Origin: Zingiber officinale
Lineage: Eukaryota; Streptophyta; Magnoliopsida; Zingiberales; Zingiberaceae
NCBI RefSeq assembly: GCF_018446385.1
Contig: NC_056001.1
Span: 109,408,436 to 109,472,435, forward strand
Length of the DNA stretch: 64,000 nt
Direction: 5' to 3'
Position numbers and translations under genes: made by a program. Numbering within the stretch: the stretch's first letter is position 1; each line of letters opens with the position of its first letter. The notes below the pieces were generated by a model that saw only the letters and a program-made list of their open reading frames with translations, ran no database searches and was not told the origin of the DNA. Shown here piece by piece: positions 12,016 to 23,460 of the stretch.

Positions 12016-13862
12016 CTAACCTCCAAGGGATGCTAGACAAGAGAGCTTCCTTCTCTTCTTCTTCTCCTTCAAGCAACCGACCACCAAGAGATCTTCACAC
12101 AAGATGTCGCCAGCCACCAAGAAAGAAAACAAAAGGAGAAGAGAGAAGGACAAGGGTCGACCACCAAGGATTGGAAGAGAGGAATAGAAGATGTATTATG
12201 GGTGAGGCACCCCCTCCTTCTCTTTTATAATCCTTAGTCTTGGCAAAAAAGAAAAGTTTTAAATATAATTAAAACTTCTTTATATTCCTTGCCAATGACT
12301 AAAAGGGAAAGTTTTAAAACAAAAAATTAAAACTTCCTTTTATGCTTGTCATGGTCGGCTACCTACTTGTGCTCCAAATAATGAAAGTTTTAAACACAAA
12401 ATTAAAATTTCCTTATTTGTTTCTAGTAAGATATTTTAATTAAAAAATTTCTCTTTTAAATCCCGTATTGGTTATAAAAGGAAAATTTTATAAATTAAAA
12501 TATCTTTTGTAAAACATGTGGATGGTTACCAAAAAGGAAAGTTTTATCAAAAATTAAAATCTTCCTTTTAACTACAAATAAGGAAAAATATCAAACATTT
12601 CTCTTAATCCTTTGTAGAAAGCTATAAAAGGAAAGATTTAAAATTTTAAAAACTCTCTTTTAAAACCATGACTTCCACAAAAAGAAAGATTTTAAAAATT
12701 AAAATACCCTTTTAATTTAATGTGGCTGGCCACCTAGCTTGGGCTCCAAGCTTGGCCGACCATAAACATGGCTCCATCCTTTGACTTGGTCGGCCCTAGC
12801 ATGAGCTCCAAGCTTGGCTTGGTCGGCCACAATGAGATGGGTAAGAAGCTTGGCTCTAAGTGGATATAAGACTTTATAAATAAGAGACTACAACAGGGAC
12901 CGAGAGGAGGAATTGGTTTTGGTCTCCCGGTGAGCTTGAGCTTCCCGTGTTCGCCCCGAACACCCAACTCAAGTTCATCAATAATATCTCATTCCACTAA
13001 AGAGTTATTATTGCACTACCGCACCAATTCCATATTACAATATGAGCTCCTTCTTATCATGAGTGTATTAGTCTCCTTGTGTTTAAGATATCGAATGTCC
13101 ACTAATTAAATGAGTTACTGACAACTCACTTAATTAATATCTAGCTCCAAGAGCAGTACCACTCAACCTCATTGTCATGTCGGACTAAGTCCACCTGCAG
13201 GGTTTACATGACAATCCTTATGAGCTCCTCAAGAGGACATCATCAACCTAGATTACTAGGACACAGTTTCATTCTATAATCAACAACACACCATATAAAT
13301 AATATCATTTCCCAACTTATCGGGCCTATTGATTTAACGAACTAAATCGCACCCTTTGATAAATTAAAGAAATAAATATTAAGTATACGTGCTTGTTATT
13401 ATATCATGATTAAAAGTGCGTATTTCCATAATAATAGAGGTTTTATTCTTTTATGTATTCAGTATAAAAAGAAACTACCTCAAATGGTCCTGCTCAATAC
13501 ACTCATAGTGTATTAGTGTAATTTTATAGTCAAGATAAACTAATACCAAATTACACTACAACCACTCCAATGGTTTGTCCCATTCCATCTTGGTTGTGAA
13601 CTACTATTTATAATTTATAAGGAACTGATAACATGATCTTCTGTGTGACATCACACACTATGTTATCTTCAATATAACAAGGCCATCACACACTATTAGA
13701 GTATATATAAGCGAGGGGGGCCGCTAAGGTAGCGGATCTACCTTTCAATATAAATTAAATAAACAACTATATTTAGCATATAAATGCAGACATTTGACCA
13801 ATGTGATTCTTATTTCAAAATAAATGTTTAAAAAAGTTAGGCTTTTAGTATACACTCTAACA
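12016..13862 (-). repeat. Truncated family A LTR, inverted
   Basis: It matches the reverse complement of the family A LTR from inside the transcribed part ('CTCCAAGGGATGCTAG', compare 54588) to the true LTR start (ends 'CACTCTAACA'). The promoter-distal end of the LTR is missing where D1 begins. It carries the small insertion at 13678-13743. Confidence 0.85.
13678..13743 (+). mobile_element. 66-bp insertion with SINE-like 3' tail
   Basis: The insert is flanked by the 10-bp direct repeat TTCAATATAA (13668-13677 and 13744-13753). It interrupts a segment that is continuous in the other A LTRs. Its last ~24 bases contain CCGCTAaggTAGCGG then GATCTACCT, identical to the tail of the SINE at 31948-32140. 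The upstream 35 bases do not match that SINE. It looks like a severely 5'-truncated or chimeric product of target-primed reverse transcription. Confidence 0.7.
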
Positions 13863-14090
13863 TATATACCGTGTCATCAAACTCCAAGGCATTCAGGTCA
13901 TATATCGTGCCTTCAAACTTTAAGGTATTCAAGTCATGCACCATGTCTCCACTATCTAAGGCATACGGGTCATACACTGTGTCTCTACTCTCCAAGGCAT
14001 TCAGATCATACACCGTGCCCCCACTCTCCATACACCGTGCCTCCACTCTCCAGGGCATTCGGGTCATACACTATGCCTCTACTATCTAAA
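13863..14090. repeat. Tandem array, ~36-bp unit
   Basis: About six degenerate copies of a unit such as 'GGCATTCGGGTCATACACCG' followed by 'TGCCTCCACTCTCCAA'. Open frames here only reflect the repeat period being a multiple of three. Confidence 0.8.
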
Positions 14091-15490
14091 GTTAAAGTCC
14101 AGACTCTTGTGTCGCCCGATCGAGTTATAAGCGAGTCTGCTCTCGCACTTGTCCAAGAGTTTCGTGTTGCTCGGTCGAGTTATAAACCAATGTGCTCTCA
14201 CGCCTGTCCCAGACTCTCGTATCACCTGATTAAGTAATAAGTGAGTCTGCTCTCGTGCCACCCGGCTGAGTTATAAGCGAGCATGCTCTCGCGTTCCAAG
14301 TTCTAGACTCTCGTGTCGCTCAGTCGAGTTATAAGCGAGCCGACTCTCGTCTCTATATTTCAAACTCTAGTGTCGCTCGGCTGAGTTATAAGAGAGTCTG
14401 CTCTCGCGCCTATGTCCCAAACTCTCGTGTAGATTAGCCAAGTTATAAGTGAGTCTGCTCTCACGCCTATGTCCTAGACTCTCATATCATTCGCCTAAAT
14501 TATAAGCAAGCATACTCTCGCGCATATATTCTAGATTCTTGTGCCACTCGACAGAGTTATAAGCGAAATGTCCTAGACTCACGTGCCGCTCGATCGAGTT
14601 ATAAGCGAGCATGCTCTCGTACCTATGTTCCAAACTTTCATTACAGCTGTGAGTTATAAGCGTGCATGGCTTACGCAACAAACAACCATCCGGTCAACTG
14701 TTCTAGACTCTTGTCACAGCTGCAAGTTATAAGCAAACATGACTCTCGCGCCCAATGAACATCCATTCAGTTGTTCCAGACTCTCACCTCAGCTACAAGT
14801 TATAAGCAAGCAAGGCTCTCGCGCCCAATGACCATCAGGTCGGTTGTTCAAGACTCTCGCTTCAACTATCAGTTATAAGTGAGCATACCTCTCACGCCCA
14901 ACGACCATTAGGTCTGCTGTTCCTGCGAGTTACAAGCAAGTATGACTCTCGAGCCTAACAACTATCCGGTTGGTTGTTCCAAAATCTTGCCTCAGCTACG
15001 AGTTATAAGTGAGCATGACACTTGCGTCCAACGACTATCCGATCGGTTTCTCCAGACTCTCGCCTTAGCTGTAAGTTATAAACGAACATGGTCCTTGTGC
15101 CCAACGATCATCCAGTCGACTATTCCAGACTCTCGCCACAGCTTCAAGTTATAAGTGAGCATGACTCTCGCACCCAATAACCATATGATCGGATGTCCCA
15201 GACTCTCGCCTCAGTTGCGAGTTATAAGCAAGCATGACTCATGCCCAACGACCATTTGGTCGACTGTTCCTGACTATCACCATAGCTGCGAGTTATAAGC
15301 GAGCATGACTCTCGCGCTCAACCACCATCCGGTTGACTGTCCCAAACTCTCGTCATAGTTGTGAGTTATAAGCAAGCATGACTCTCGTGCTCAACCACCA
15401 TCCGATCGACTGTTCCAGAATCTCGCCTCAGCTGCAAGTTATAAGCGTGCATAGCTCACGTGCCCAATGACCAGCCAGTCCGTTGTTCTC
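14091..15490. repeat. Tandem array, ~60- to 72-bp unit
   Basis: About twenty degenerate units carry the word 'GAGTTATAAGCGAGCATG' and 'CAGACTCTCG'. Early units are about 60-65 bp. Later ones gain a segment 'CAACGACCATCCGGTCG' and run at about 71-72 bp (for example 15291, 15362 and 15434). No coding content is seen. Confidence 0.85.
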
Positions 15491-16095
15491 GACTCTCGTC
15501 ACTTATTCACTTGGATATTACTCCCAATATCAATTCACATGGGCAGGGCTCCCAATAGCAATTCACATGGGCATGACTCCTACCTGCTCGACATCCCTTA
15601 CATATCGTCGTCCGCTCGACACTCACAAATTATCACTAGTTTGGCACTTCTTACAAGTCGTCACTGGCTCAGTACTTCTTACAAATCGGCATTGGTTCGA
15701 CGCTCCTTACAAATTGTCATTGGCTCGACACTCCTTACAAATCACCAATGGCTCAACGCTTCTAACAAATCACCGTTGACTCGGTACTCCTTACATATTA
15801 CCGCCCACTCGGCACTTAAATATCGTCGCCTGATCGACATCCCTTAATTATCGCCGCTCGCTCGGCATCCCTTACATATCGCCACCCAATTGGCACTTAT
15901 ATATTGCCACCCGCTCGACACTTCTCACAAATCGCTGGATCGACACTTACATATTGTTGTCCGCTTGACATTTCTCGTATATCGCCGCTCGCTCAGCACT
16001 CCCAGCGTATGATAGCTTACTCGACATTTTTTTTTTCACTAGCTCGGCACCATCATGCGCCGCTCCATTTTCCTCGCCTCGCTAGCTGCTAGCTC
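15491..16095. repeat. Tandem array, ~32-bp unit
   Basis: Short degenerate units of 'CTCGACACTCCTTACAAATC' / 'GCCGCTCGCTCGGCAC' type run to about 16095. The end blends into sequence related to the Tat-like elements. Confidence 0.75.
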
Positions 16096-16338
16096 GACAT
16101 TATACGACAGACTTAGCGATTTGACTTAGTAATCAAAAGTGATTCGGCCTTTACGATAGGCTATCTAGTCAGGAGGCGTTAGTCGGACTAGCGCCTCCTT
16201 CGACTAGACTTGAAGGAGAGGGTTACATCACGTTGTGGTTAGCCTCATAGGTAAAGTAGAGGTGATAGTCAAGATGAAGTGGCAATCTAAGTTAAGGTGA
16301 TGTGGTGGTTAAAATTAGAATATACGTATCTGAACGAA
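16096..16338 (+). other. Tat-like LTR remnant between arrays
   Basis: This unique stretch contains 'GCCTCCTTCGACTAGACTTG', which is the reverse complement of a segment of B2 near 53062-53083. It suggests the surrounding arrays belong to a plus-oriented gypsy/Tat-like LTR. No gene is seen. Confidence 0.4.
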
Positions 16339-16412
16339 CCACTTCCCCTAGGCATGGCTCCTAGAGTCGGTCGGATGCCCGAGGCCTAGTTCCCCACTTC
16401 TCCTAGGCAGGG
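16339..16412. repeat. First unit of the ~77-bp array, split by a solo LTR
   Basis: The words 'AGTTCCCCACTTCTCCTAGG' and 'GGCATGGCTCCTAG' match the 18344-19320 array. It ends in the target duplication CAGGG (16408-16412). Confidence 0.75.
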
Positions 16413-18343
16413 TGATTATCGCCCAATTTATCGTGAATTGGGCATCAAACAATGAAGTACCAAACCCCTCTTACGCTAATGTAGTATATGAATGACTTGG
16501 GTCGTCCGCCAATGAAAGTAACGATAGGATGGTAAACCTAGGATCGTGTGTTATTTCTATTTTTTTGAATTTTTAATATGGAAAAGGGGGTTTGGATTTT
16601 AATTCTAAACCTAACAAATTAAAAGCAGAACAAGAAGAAAAACTAATCTAATGCTGGAATGAAATCTAACTAAGTGCGAATAATTAATCCACAACGCATT
16701 GTCACTCTACGTTATGATTTAACTATCAACACAACTAAACTAAGAAATGAAATAGCAAAGCATTAAATGAAACCTAATCTAGTAAATGAAAGACAATGCA
16801 AGTAAAGAAAACTATATCTATCCTAACTAACCATTGAAGATTTTCCTATATCATATTGTCACACTATGATACAAGATTATCTATCAATGGGCATAACATG
16901 AAATAAAGCATCAACGAAACTAAGCATGTAACAAAACCTAAAGCATGAAACAAAACCTAGAACTTAACAAAATTGAACGAACAAGACAAAGCACAAATTA
17001 ACTGAACTAAAATGCATCAAAATTGAACCTAACTACTGGTTGAAGCATTTCATCAAACATGTTGTAAGCATTAATCAAATTGAACATAGTACGTGCAACT
17101 TAAACATGGAAGATCAAGTTAATACAAGCATTCAACCACAATTCAACACAAACATCAACAATGAACAGAATTAAACTAAGTTAACTAAACATCAACAATG
17201 AAAATTAAACTAAATTAACCAAACCACAATCCACACTTCTTCTTCCAATTCCAACAACTACCCTTTGCCGTCACACACGAAAGACCCAGCTCGAAACCCC
17301 CAAAACCGGTGGACAGCGCACAATCTGCTGGTTGCTACTAACTTCGACACGATGATGGTGAACGAATCTTCCAACAGAGAACCCCTTTGCTGGAAGTGGC
17401 TGGAAATGGTGTCGGATGGACTACTGTCGGCACTGCTTCTTGCTCCACCGCCTGAACCCCAAGAAGCGGAGCTGCCAGAAGAAAGCCGGGCAGTGGAGAT
17501 CACACTGGAGAACCACTCCGGTGAGATGAAGATGATCGGAATCGTTGTCGTCGCTTGCTGCCCCCACCGAGTGTGCCTCTGTCGTCGCCGATTGAAACCT
17601 AGAAGAGGAAGTGTGGCTGTGGATGGTTGGCCGATGACAGTGAAGAGAAGAGGAGAAGCCGCCGGCCAGAGAGAAGGAAGAAAGGTGCTGGTGTGGGAGC
17701 TCGTGTGCCCTAGCTCGCACAGAGGAAGAAAAATCGTGCATAGAGAGGAGATAGGATATGGCACTGTGTCGTGCATGAGGAAGGAAATGGGGTTTTCTTA
17801 ATGGGTCATGTCAGGTAAAGGAGGTGAGGAGTTTGAGTGAGATCCAAATCCAATAATCAATAAAGATGAAATTGGGCTTTAAGAGCGTGCTTGAGAATTG
17901 GATTGAGTTTTTGAAATTGGATTCCTCTCTTATCCAAATTTAATTGAAGTTTTAAATGAACCCTTGGATGCCTTGATTTCTATGAACGACCCATATCGCT
18001 TTAAATCTTGATGGAGGGCTGGATGACTAGATCTGAGTGAAGGAGCAGGATCTCACTGGATCTTGATCAATGGTCCATATTAATTCATCTTGATCTCCTC
18101 CATTTGACCTTCAAATTAAGCCCAATTAGATCCGGCTCGACCCTAATCCATGGTTTTTTTTGAATTTCCTACAAAACCACATAAAAATATGAAATTAAAT
18201 TCCACAATTTATAGGAAATTTATAATTAAATCCAAAATTAATTATACTCACAAAATGTAGTATAAACATAAAATTAAGCATGTGAGAAGATAAGAATGCT
18301 AAGTAATAAGAGCTAAAATAATGCACAAAAATACATGTTATCA
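16413..18343 (-). mobile_element. Solo LTR (1931 bp), TSD CAGGG
   Basis: The insert starts TGATTATC and ends GTTATCA. It is flanked by CAGGG at 16408-16412 and 18344-18348, and sits inside the ~77-bp array, which resumes on the other side. There is no primer site, purine tract or coding region, so it is a solo LTR. The minus orientation is tentative: read on minus it starts TGATAACATG, which I associate with plant gypsy LTRs. It holds overlapping open frames at 17258-17801 on both strands (172-178 codons) with no recognisable domain. These lie in a GC-richer segment within an otherwise AT-rich LTR. Confidence 0.85.
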
Positions 18344-19320
18344 CAGGGCTCCCAGCTTACATCCGCCCGGCCCCAGCACCGGTCTGACCTCTAGGACTCA
18401 TTGCCTCGCACCTCTTGGGCACGACTCCTAGCATACATTCATCTGGCCCCCAACGCAAGTTGGACCTCTAGGACTCAGTGCCTCACTCCTTCTGGGCATG
18501 ACTCCCAAAATACATCAGCCTGGCCTCCAACGACGATCGAACCTCTAGGACTCAATTTCTCACTCCTGTTGGGCACGACTCCCAGTATACATCTGCCTAG
18601 CCCCGAGTGCCAGCCCGACCTCCAGGATTCAGTTCCTTGCTCCTCATGAAAATGACTCCTAGTTTATATCTTCCCGACCCCAGCGTAGGTTAGACCTCCA
18701 GACTCATTGCCTTGCTCCTCTTGGGCACGACTCCCAACATGTATCTGCCCAGCCCTAGTGTCGGTCGGACCTCCTGGACTGAGTAACTCTCTCCACTCGG
18801 GCATAGCTCGCAGCATACATTCACCCGACCCCAACACTAATCGGACCTCCAGGACTCAGTTTCTCGCTCCTCATGGCCACAATTCCTAGCATATATTTGC
18901 CTAATCTCTAGTGCCTGTCGGACCTTCAAGACTCAGTTCCTCGCTCATCATGGGCATGACTCCCAACATACATCCGGCCAACCCTTAATGTAGGTTGGAC
19001 CGTGGGGACTTAGTTCCTCACTTCTCATGGGCACGACTCTCAGCATACATCTCGGCCCTAGCGCTAGTCGGACCTCTAGGGCTCAGTTCCCCACTTTTCA
19101 TATACACGACTCCTAGCACACATCCGTCGATCGGCCCCAGCATTAGTCGAACCTCCCGGACTTATGTCCCCACTTCTCATGTGCAAAACTCCTAGTCTAC
19201 CATCGGTCGGCACCAGAGCCGGTCAGAGATTTAGGACCCAATTCCCCATTTCTCATGTGCAAAGCTCCTAGTTTACAGTCGGTCAGCTCTCGAACCGATT
19301 GGACTCCCCTTAGGAGACCA
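18344..19320. repeat. Tandem array, ~77-bp unit
   Basis: About a dozen units share the words 'CTCCCAGCATACATC', 'GGTCGGACCTCCAGGACTCA' and 'CTCATGGGCACGA'. Units are spaced about 75-77 bases. Divergence is high enough that the array is old. Short open frames here are repeat artefacts. Confidence 0.85.
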
Positions 19321-19749
19321 CACTGTCAAAAAATCATAACACCCTGTCAAAAAATAACGATTACTCATGCAAGAAAACCTTCCTCCTCGTAGAGGGAGGT
19401 TGTTGTACACCCTCTACCATCTGACATATTCTAACATTCGATATATTCTGACGTCTTATTAGTGAAGAGGTTATGAGAGATGGTATCAAAAGGGGAATCT
19501 TCTTCATTGGCCAAGTACGCTAGGCTATGCACACTCACTCACACGCATCCGCATTTATTGTTTTACTGTTCATTTAACGTTCTGACTTGGTGTGCATAAG
19601 TCTATAGCTCCTAGCTCCAAGGCCACAACTCCCAGCTCGAAGTCCTTCCTCCATCGACATTCCTCCTCACTGGCAGCCCATCTAACTCAGTTTCTAGGCA
19701 TAATCAAATATCATTCCAAAAAAAAGCTCCAAATCTCAACTACACAAGT
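19321..19749. other. Repeat-derived spacer before the gene island
   Basis: No gene is seen. 'CGTTCTGACTTG' near 19579 resembles the LTR 3' part of Tat-like elements. The rest is simple or degenerate sequence. Confidence 0.4.
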
Positions 19750-19896
19750 GATTAGCAAATTCAACACACAATTAATAATTTCATATTGCTATAAAAAAAG
19801 ACATAGCACAATGACATATATAAATAGATTATTGAGCATTATAAATCCAATCAAACAACTTATAAGTAAGCAAAAATAAAGAATTTAAACAATAAG
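19750..19896. repeat. Duplicated flank block, left half
   Basis: 'GATTAGCAAATTCAAC' through 'AATCCAATCAAACAACTTAT' matches 29540-29705 in the same orientation. It ends in ATAAG, the target duplication of the next element. It belongs to the duplicated unit that carries the mTERF genes. Confidence 0.75.
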
Positions 19897-21442
19897 TGTT
19901 GGGGTGAATATCTCTTCTCATGCCAATGAATATGAGTAACAAAAACTTGAATAGTATTTGATGCACTACAACATAAACAAGATTAATTTTACTTAGTTCA
20001 TCACCTCCATAGACAGCTACATCCATGACCTAGTCTTAACTACTACCACTACATCTTCTCCTACGTCCATGACCTAGTCCTAACGACTACCACTACATCT
20101 TCTCCTACGTCCATGACCTAGTCCTAACGACTACCACTACATCTTCTCCTTCTCTGATACTTTTGAATGTACAACTTGTGTCTTATAAAGAAATACAATC
20201 AAATACAAAGATAAAAATAAAATCAAAAGAAATCAAAACAAACACGTTTACACGAGTGAACTTTGATTTGGATGTTTTTTATTGTTTTGAATTGTCTTTT
20301 GTTGGTCGAAAATATAGTAACACTTCATTAAAAGTTGTTTTAGGCATATTTCCACATAACAGTCAATTGCCAAAAGCCATCAATCAATTGCTATCTGAGA
20401 TTTCGACTATTGCCTTGAGCCAACGACTCTGTTTAATTGTGCATCAATCAATTGACGCAAGTCATCAATCATTTGTTATGATGATAAGTCGATTGCTATC
20501 CAATAGCAATCAATTAGTAGCCCTATGTTTGCCTTTTGTTGAAGCTAAACTAGATTGTACAATTGATTACGAATATTACTATATACTACTACAATGTCAT
20601 CAATCGATTGTTATTATCTATCAGTCGATTAATGCAGCTAACAATTGATTGATGAACCCTATCAATTGATTGATCAGGCAACATGCCCCTTTTTATTTTC
20701 TCAAACCTCGAATTTGGGGTTTATGATTTAATAGTCGATTGCTACTTCGTAGTGCCATCAATTGCTATCTTTATTTTAGTCTTTCCAAGACTAAAATCTT
20801 GTCTTGCCTAATGTCTAATCGACCTCAACCTACTACGGTTTTCTTTGCTCACCATCCTATTAACCTTAATCCACCGAGACTTTTTGGTGCCCAACAACCA
20901 ATCAACCTTAAAATGTCGGAACTTCGTTATTACAAAACATCCGATCTTCCTTTACTTGTTTGAACTTTTTTTCTCATATCTAATATCTGATCAACTATGA
21001 CCTATTAAGATTTCTCCTATTGTCGAATGTTCGGTCTATTAATCCACTTGGACTTCACTTCTCAGATAAAATGTATGATCCTCCATAATCTACTTGGACT
21101 TAACTTCTAATGTCAAATGTATAGTCCTCTATGACCCACTTAGACTTCCCTTCGCATGTCAAGTGTTTGGTTAACTGCGATTCACTTAGATTTCTTATCT
21201 CTTGTCAACTCCTTATTGAAATTTCGATTACCAAATGTTTGGTCAACTGCGATCGACTTGAACTTTTATCTTTCCAACTCCCAGTTGGACTTCCTTTCGT
21301 CAAATATTTGATTAAGCATGAGCTACTTGATATCTCACTCAACCAATTACATATGACTCACCATATTACCCAAACATTGAACCCTAAATTATAAACCATA
21401 TTGCTCAAACATCGAAATGCAATTCGAATTTGGTTAACTACA
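19897..21442. mobile_element. Solo LTR (1546 bp), TSD ATAAG, with paralogous empty site
   Basis: It starts TGTTGGGGTG and ends TTAACTACA, flanked by ATAAG at 19892-19896 and 21443-21447. The duplicated copy at about 29696-29710 reads straight through the site, so it is the empty allele. The element contains a 44-bp triplicate, a stretch dense in CAATCGATTG-like words (20390-20700), and a degenerate ~60- to 70-bp array (20830-21330). Orientation is not certain. The 161-codon frame at 20163-20648 lies entirely in repeats and is not a gene. Confidence 0.88.
20022..20153. repeat. Three tandem 44-bp units
   Basis: 'TCCATGACCTAGTC' recurs at 20022, 20066 and 20110. The second and third units are nearly identical. 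It lies inside the solo LTR 19897-21442. Confidence 0.9.
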
Positions 21443-22063
21443 ATAAGATGGTAAAAGAAGATAGAAAATAAATACCTCCTTGCAAAGAGGACGAACATTG
21501 AAGTTTGCAGTAGCAAAAGAGGATAAATCTGTGAAAAGATCTACTTCGGACACTTGAGCCTGTTTGATATATATACTAAACCATTTAACCCGAGTAGATC
21601 AAGCAGTTGAACACATCGAGTGGCCTGCCTAGATTGCTTTTAAAACACTAGCTTAAGGGGGCTGCTAAGTATGAGATGTCGTCACCTAACAAAGCTGCCT
21701 CGGCTACTTTTGACTTTTGAGAACAACCATAACATCTTTATGATCACTTCACAATTCAACTTACTAGAGGTGGAAATAGGTCTTCAGGAGCAAAGCCTTT
21801 TACCTATCGCTACCTAAATTAAAGGAAGTAAGGTCCACTTTTGACCCCAAAAAATAGTTTGCATTTCTTTCAACAATTATTTCTGAATATAATTTATCAA
21901 TTTATTGTTGATAAATGGACAAACTTTTTGACTTGAGCATATATGGATACATACACACAAAAATGTTAATTTTTGTAGAGCAATTAAATAACTGATAATT
22001 GCTATCAAATTTTATCTTCTGCTCAAGTTGGTTATGTAATCTTCTTCATCATTGTGTAATCAG
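21443..22063. other. Spacer; duplicated flank block right half, then unique
   Basis: 21443-21560 matches 29700-29815 ('GATGGTAAAAGAAGATAGAA'). The remainder up to the E2-like exon shows no open frame or repeat that I recognise. Confidence 0.6.
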
Positions 22064-22170
22064 GTGACATTTAAAACCCGGATTTATCACTGCAGGATTG
22101 TTGATACTGCCGGCAATCTAAATCTAGACATCCTAAAGAATGGATGGAGTTCAGCTTTAACAATTTACAG
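22064..22170 (+). pseudogene. Isolated E2 (UBC) variant exon, COP10-like
   Basis: The frame from 22064 reads [10 protein letters not shown], then [15 protein letters not shown], then SSALTI. This matches the central E2 ubiquitin-conjugating fold around the active site (YHC...G.L.LDILK..W.PALT). The position that is the catalytic Cys in active E2s is Asn here, as expected for E2 variants such as COP10. It is preceded by 'TAATCAG' (acceptor-like) and followed by 'CAG|GTTTTAAT' (donor-like). Compared with the family there is one extra codon after HC, and a likely extra base near the end ('AATTTACAG'). No neighbouring exons were found within about 2 kb, so it is most likely a captured or left-over exon and not a working gene. 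Confidence 0.6.
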
Positions 22171-23460
22171 GTTTTAATTGCCATCAAATCAATCATCACT
22201 AATCATGATCCCTATTCTGCCCTATCCCCACAGGATGTCTACTTGATTGAAGGATAACAAACTTACTACAATGGAGTAAAAGATCAATTCTAGACAAACA
22301 CATAAGGGAAAAAACTCACTGAGCCAAGAGAGTCTTTCTTTACCCTACCATTGAGACGGGAGCGACTAACTTACTCTACGGGAAGAGTGGCCCGGCCCGA
22401 TTGGATTGGACATAAAAAAGAATTGTTAGGCTTAGACAAAGATCAGAATGGTAGCGCAAGACACAAAGAAAGAAATGGGTAGCAATAGTTGGGGACAAAA
22501 CCCATGATAAGTAGATCCGATCAGTGAGTGTGGCTGCCCTTGTCCATCCGGAGTTAGATCCCTCCTATGAGTCACCATCCCCAGTACAGGGTCTCTCCGC
22601 CTAGTCCGACTCCCTTCTACGAGCAGGTATCCAAGGCCTCGGCTTTGCTAGTCAACCCCCTAACCACTTGACGATCGACTATAAACTGAGCCTGTGATTT
22701 ATCTCTCTTCACATAATCTAGGAACAGACAAAGACATTTGGGATGATCGTAATCATCTTTGCTACAACTAATCCTGATCCCTGTATGTGTATATCTTTTT
22801 CTCCACTTAAATTAGACCTGGAATCATATTTGTTTATCCTCTTAAACGCTGTTTTTACCCTATATCCTGATTGCAGATACTGGCCACAACTTGAGCATCA
22901 TTTGTTTGAAAAATAATATACTTGAGATATTGAACAATGATCTTTGTGCCTTCAATAGTGTTCATCCTTGTAAGGATGCTTCACCAGAAAAAATTTAAAC
23001 CAAATAAAATTGATGCTTCACCAGCTAATCCCTGTAAGTGTGCATCCTCACATATATCACCTAAATGTGCTCGATTGGTGAGCTATTTTCTTTCAGATCT
23101 TTTGGGGCAACAAAGAAAGATGTGTCCTTGTGTAAGCAGGTGATAGACTCTTTCCTCATGGTAAGAATATCATTTCCATAAAGCTCAATGAAGGAAATTG
23201 CAATGTGAATTCTCTATGCTCCTTCAGCTTTCAAAGATATTAAAGCTTGAAGTTAAGATTAATTATAACCTCAGCAGATGGGCAGTGTAGCCTAGCATAC
23301 ATCTGACTCTGATCATGCTTAAATATCTTCTCATTTAGAGTTCACCTGACAATTCCTAAAACAAATCATCGACAACTTAATCAGGTTGCAAAACGGAACG
23401 CCAAAAACTACAATAAAGATTGGTTCAATATCATTGCTTGTAAGTAATAAAATAACATAC
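22171..23460. other. Intergenic, 3' side of mTERF copy 1
   Basis: No gene is supported. 23150-23290 matches 33530-33680 (the 'AATATCA...AAAGCTCAA.GAAGGA' segment), so this is the duplicated 3' flank of the mTERF genes. 22320-22700 is a GC-richer stretch of unknown origin. Confidence 0.5.

Noticed and set aside
14091-15490. CRISPR-like regular repeat array
   Set aside because: Whole units are degenerate repeats with no constant-repeat/unique-spacer pattern, and the genome is a plant.
17258-17801. Overlapping 172- and 178-codon frames on opposite strands
   Set aside because: They lie inside a solo LTR and no domain is recognised. Kept as a finding about the LTR but not called as genes.
20163-20648. 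161-codon open frame
   Set aside because: It is made of CAATCGATTG-type repeats inside a solo LTR, with a low-complexity product.
22320-22700. GC-richer stretch suspected of being a SINE or tRNA relic
   Set aside because: No paired A/B boxes, target duplication or cloverleaf could be found by eye.
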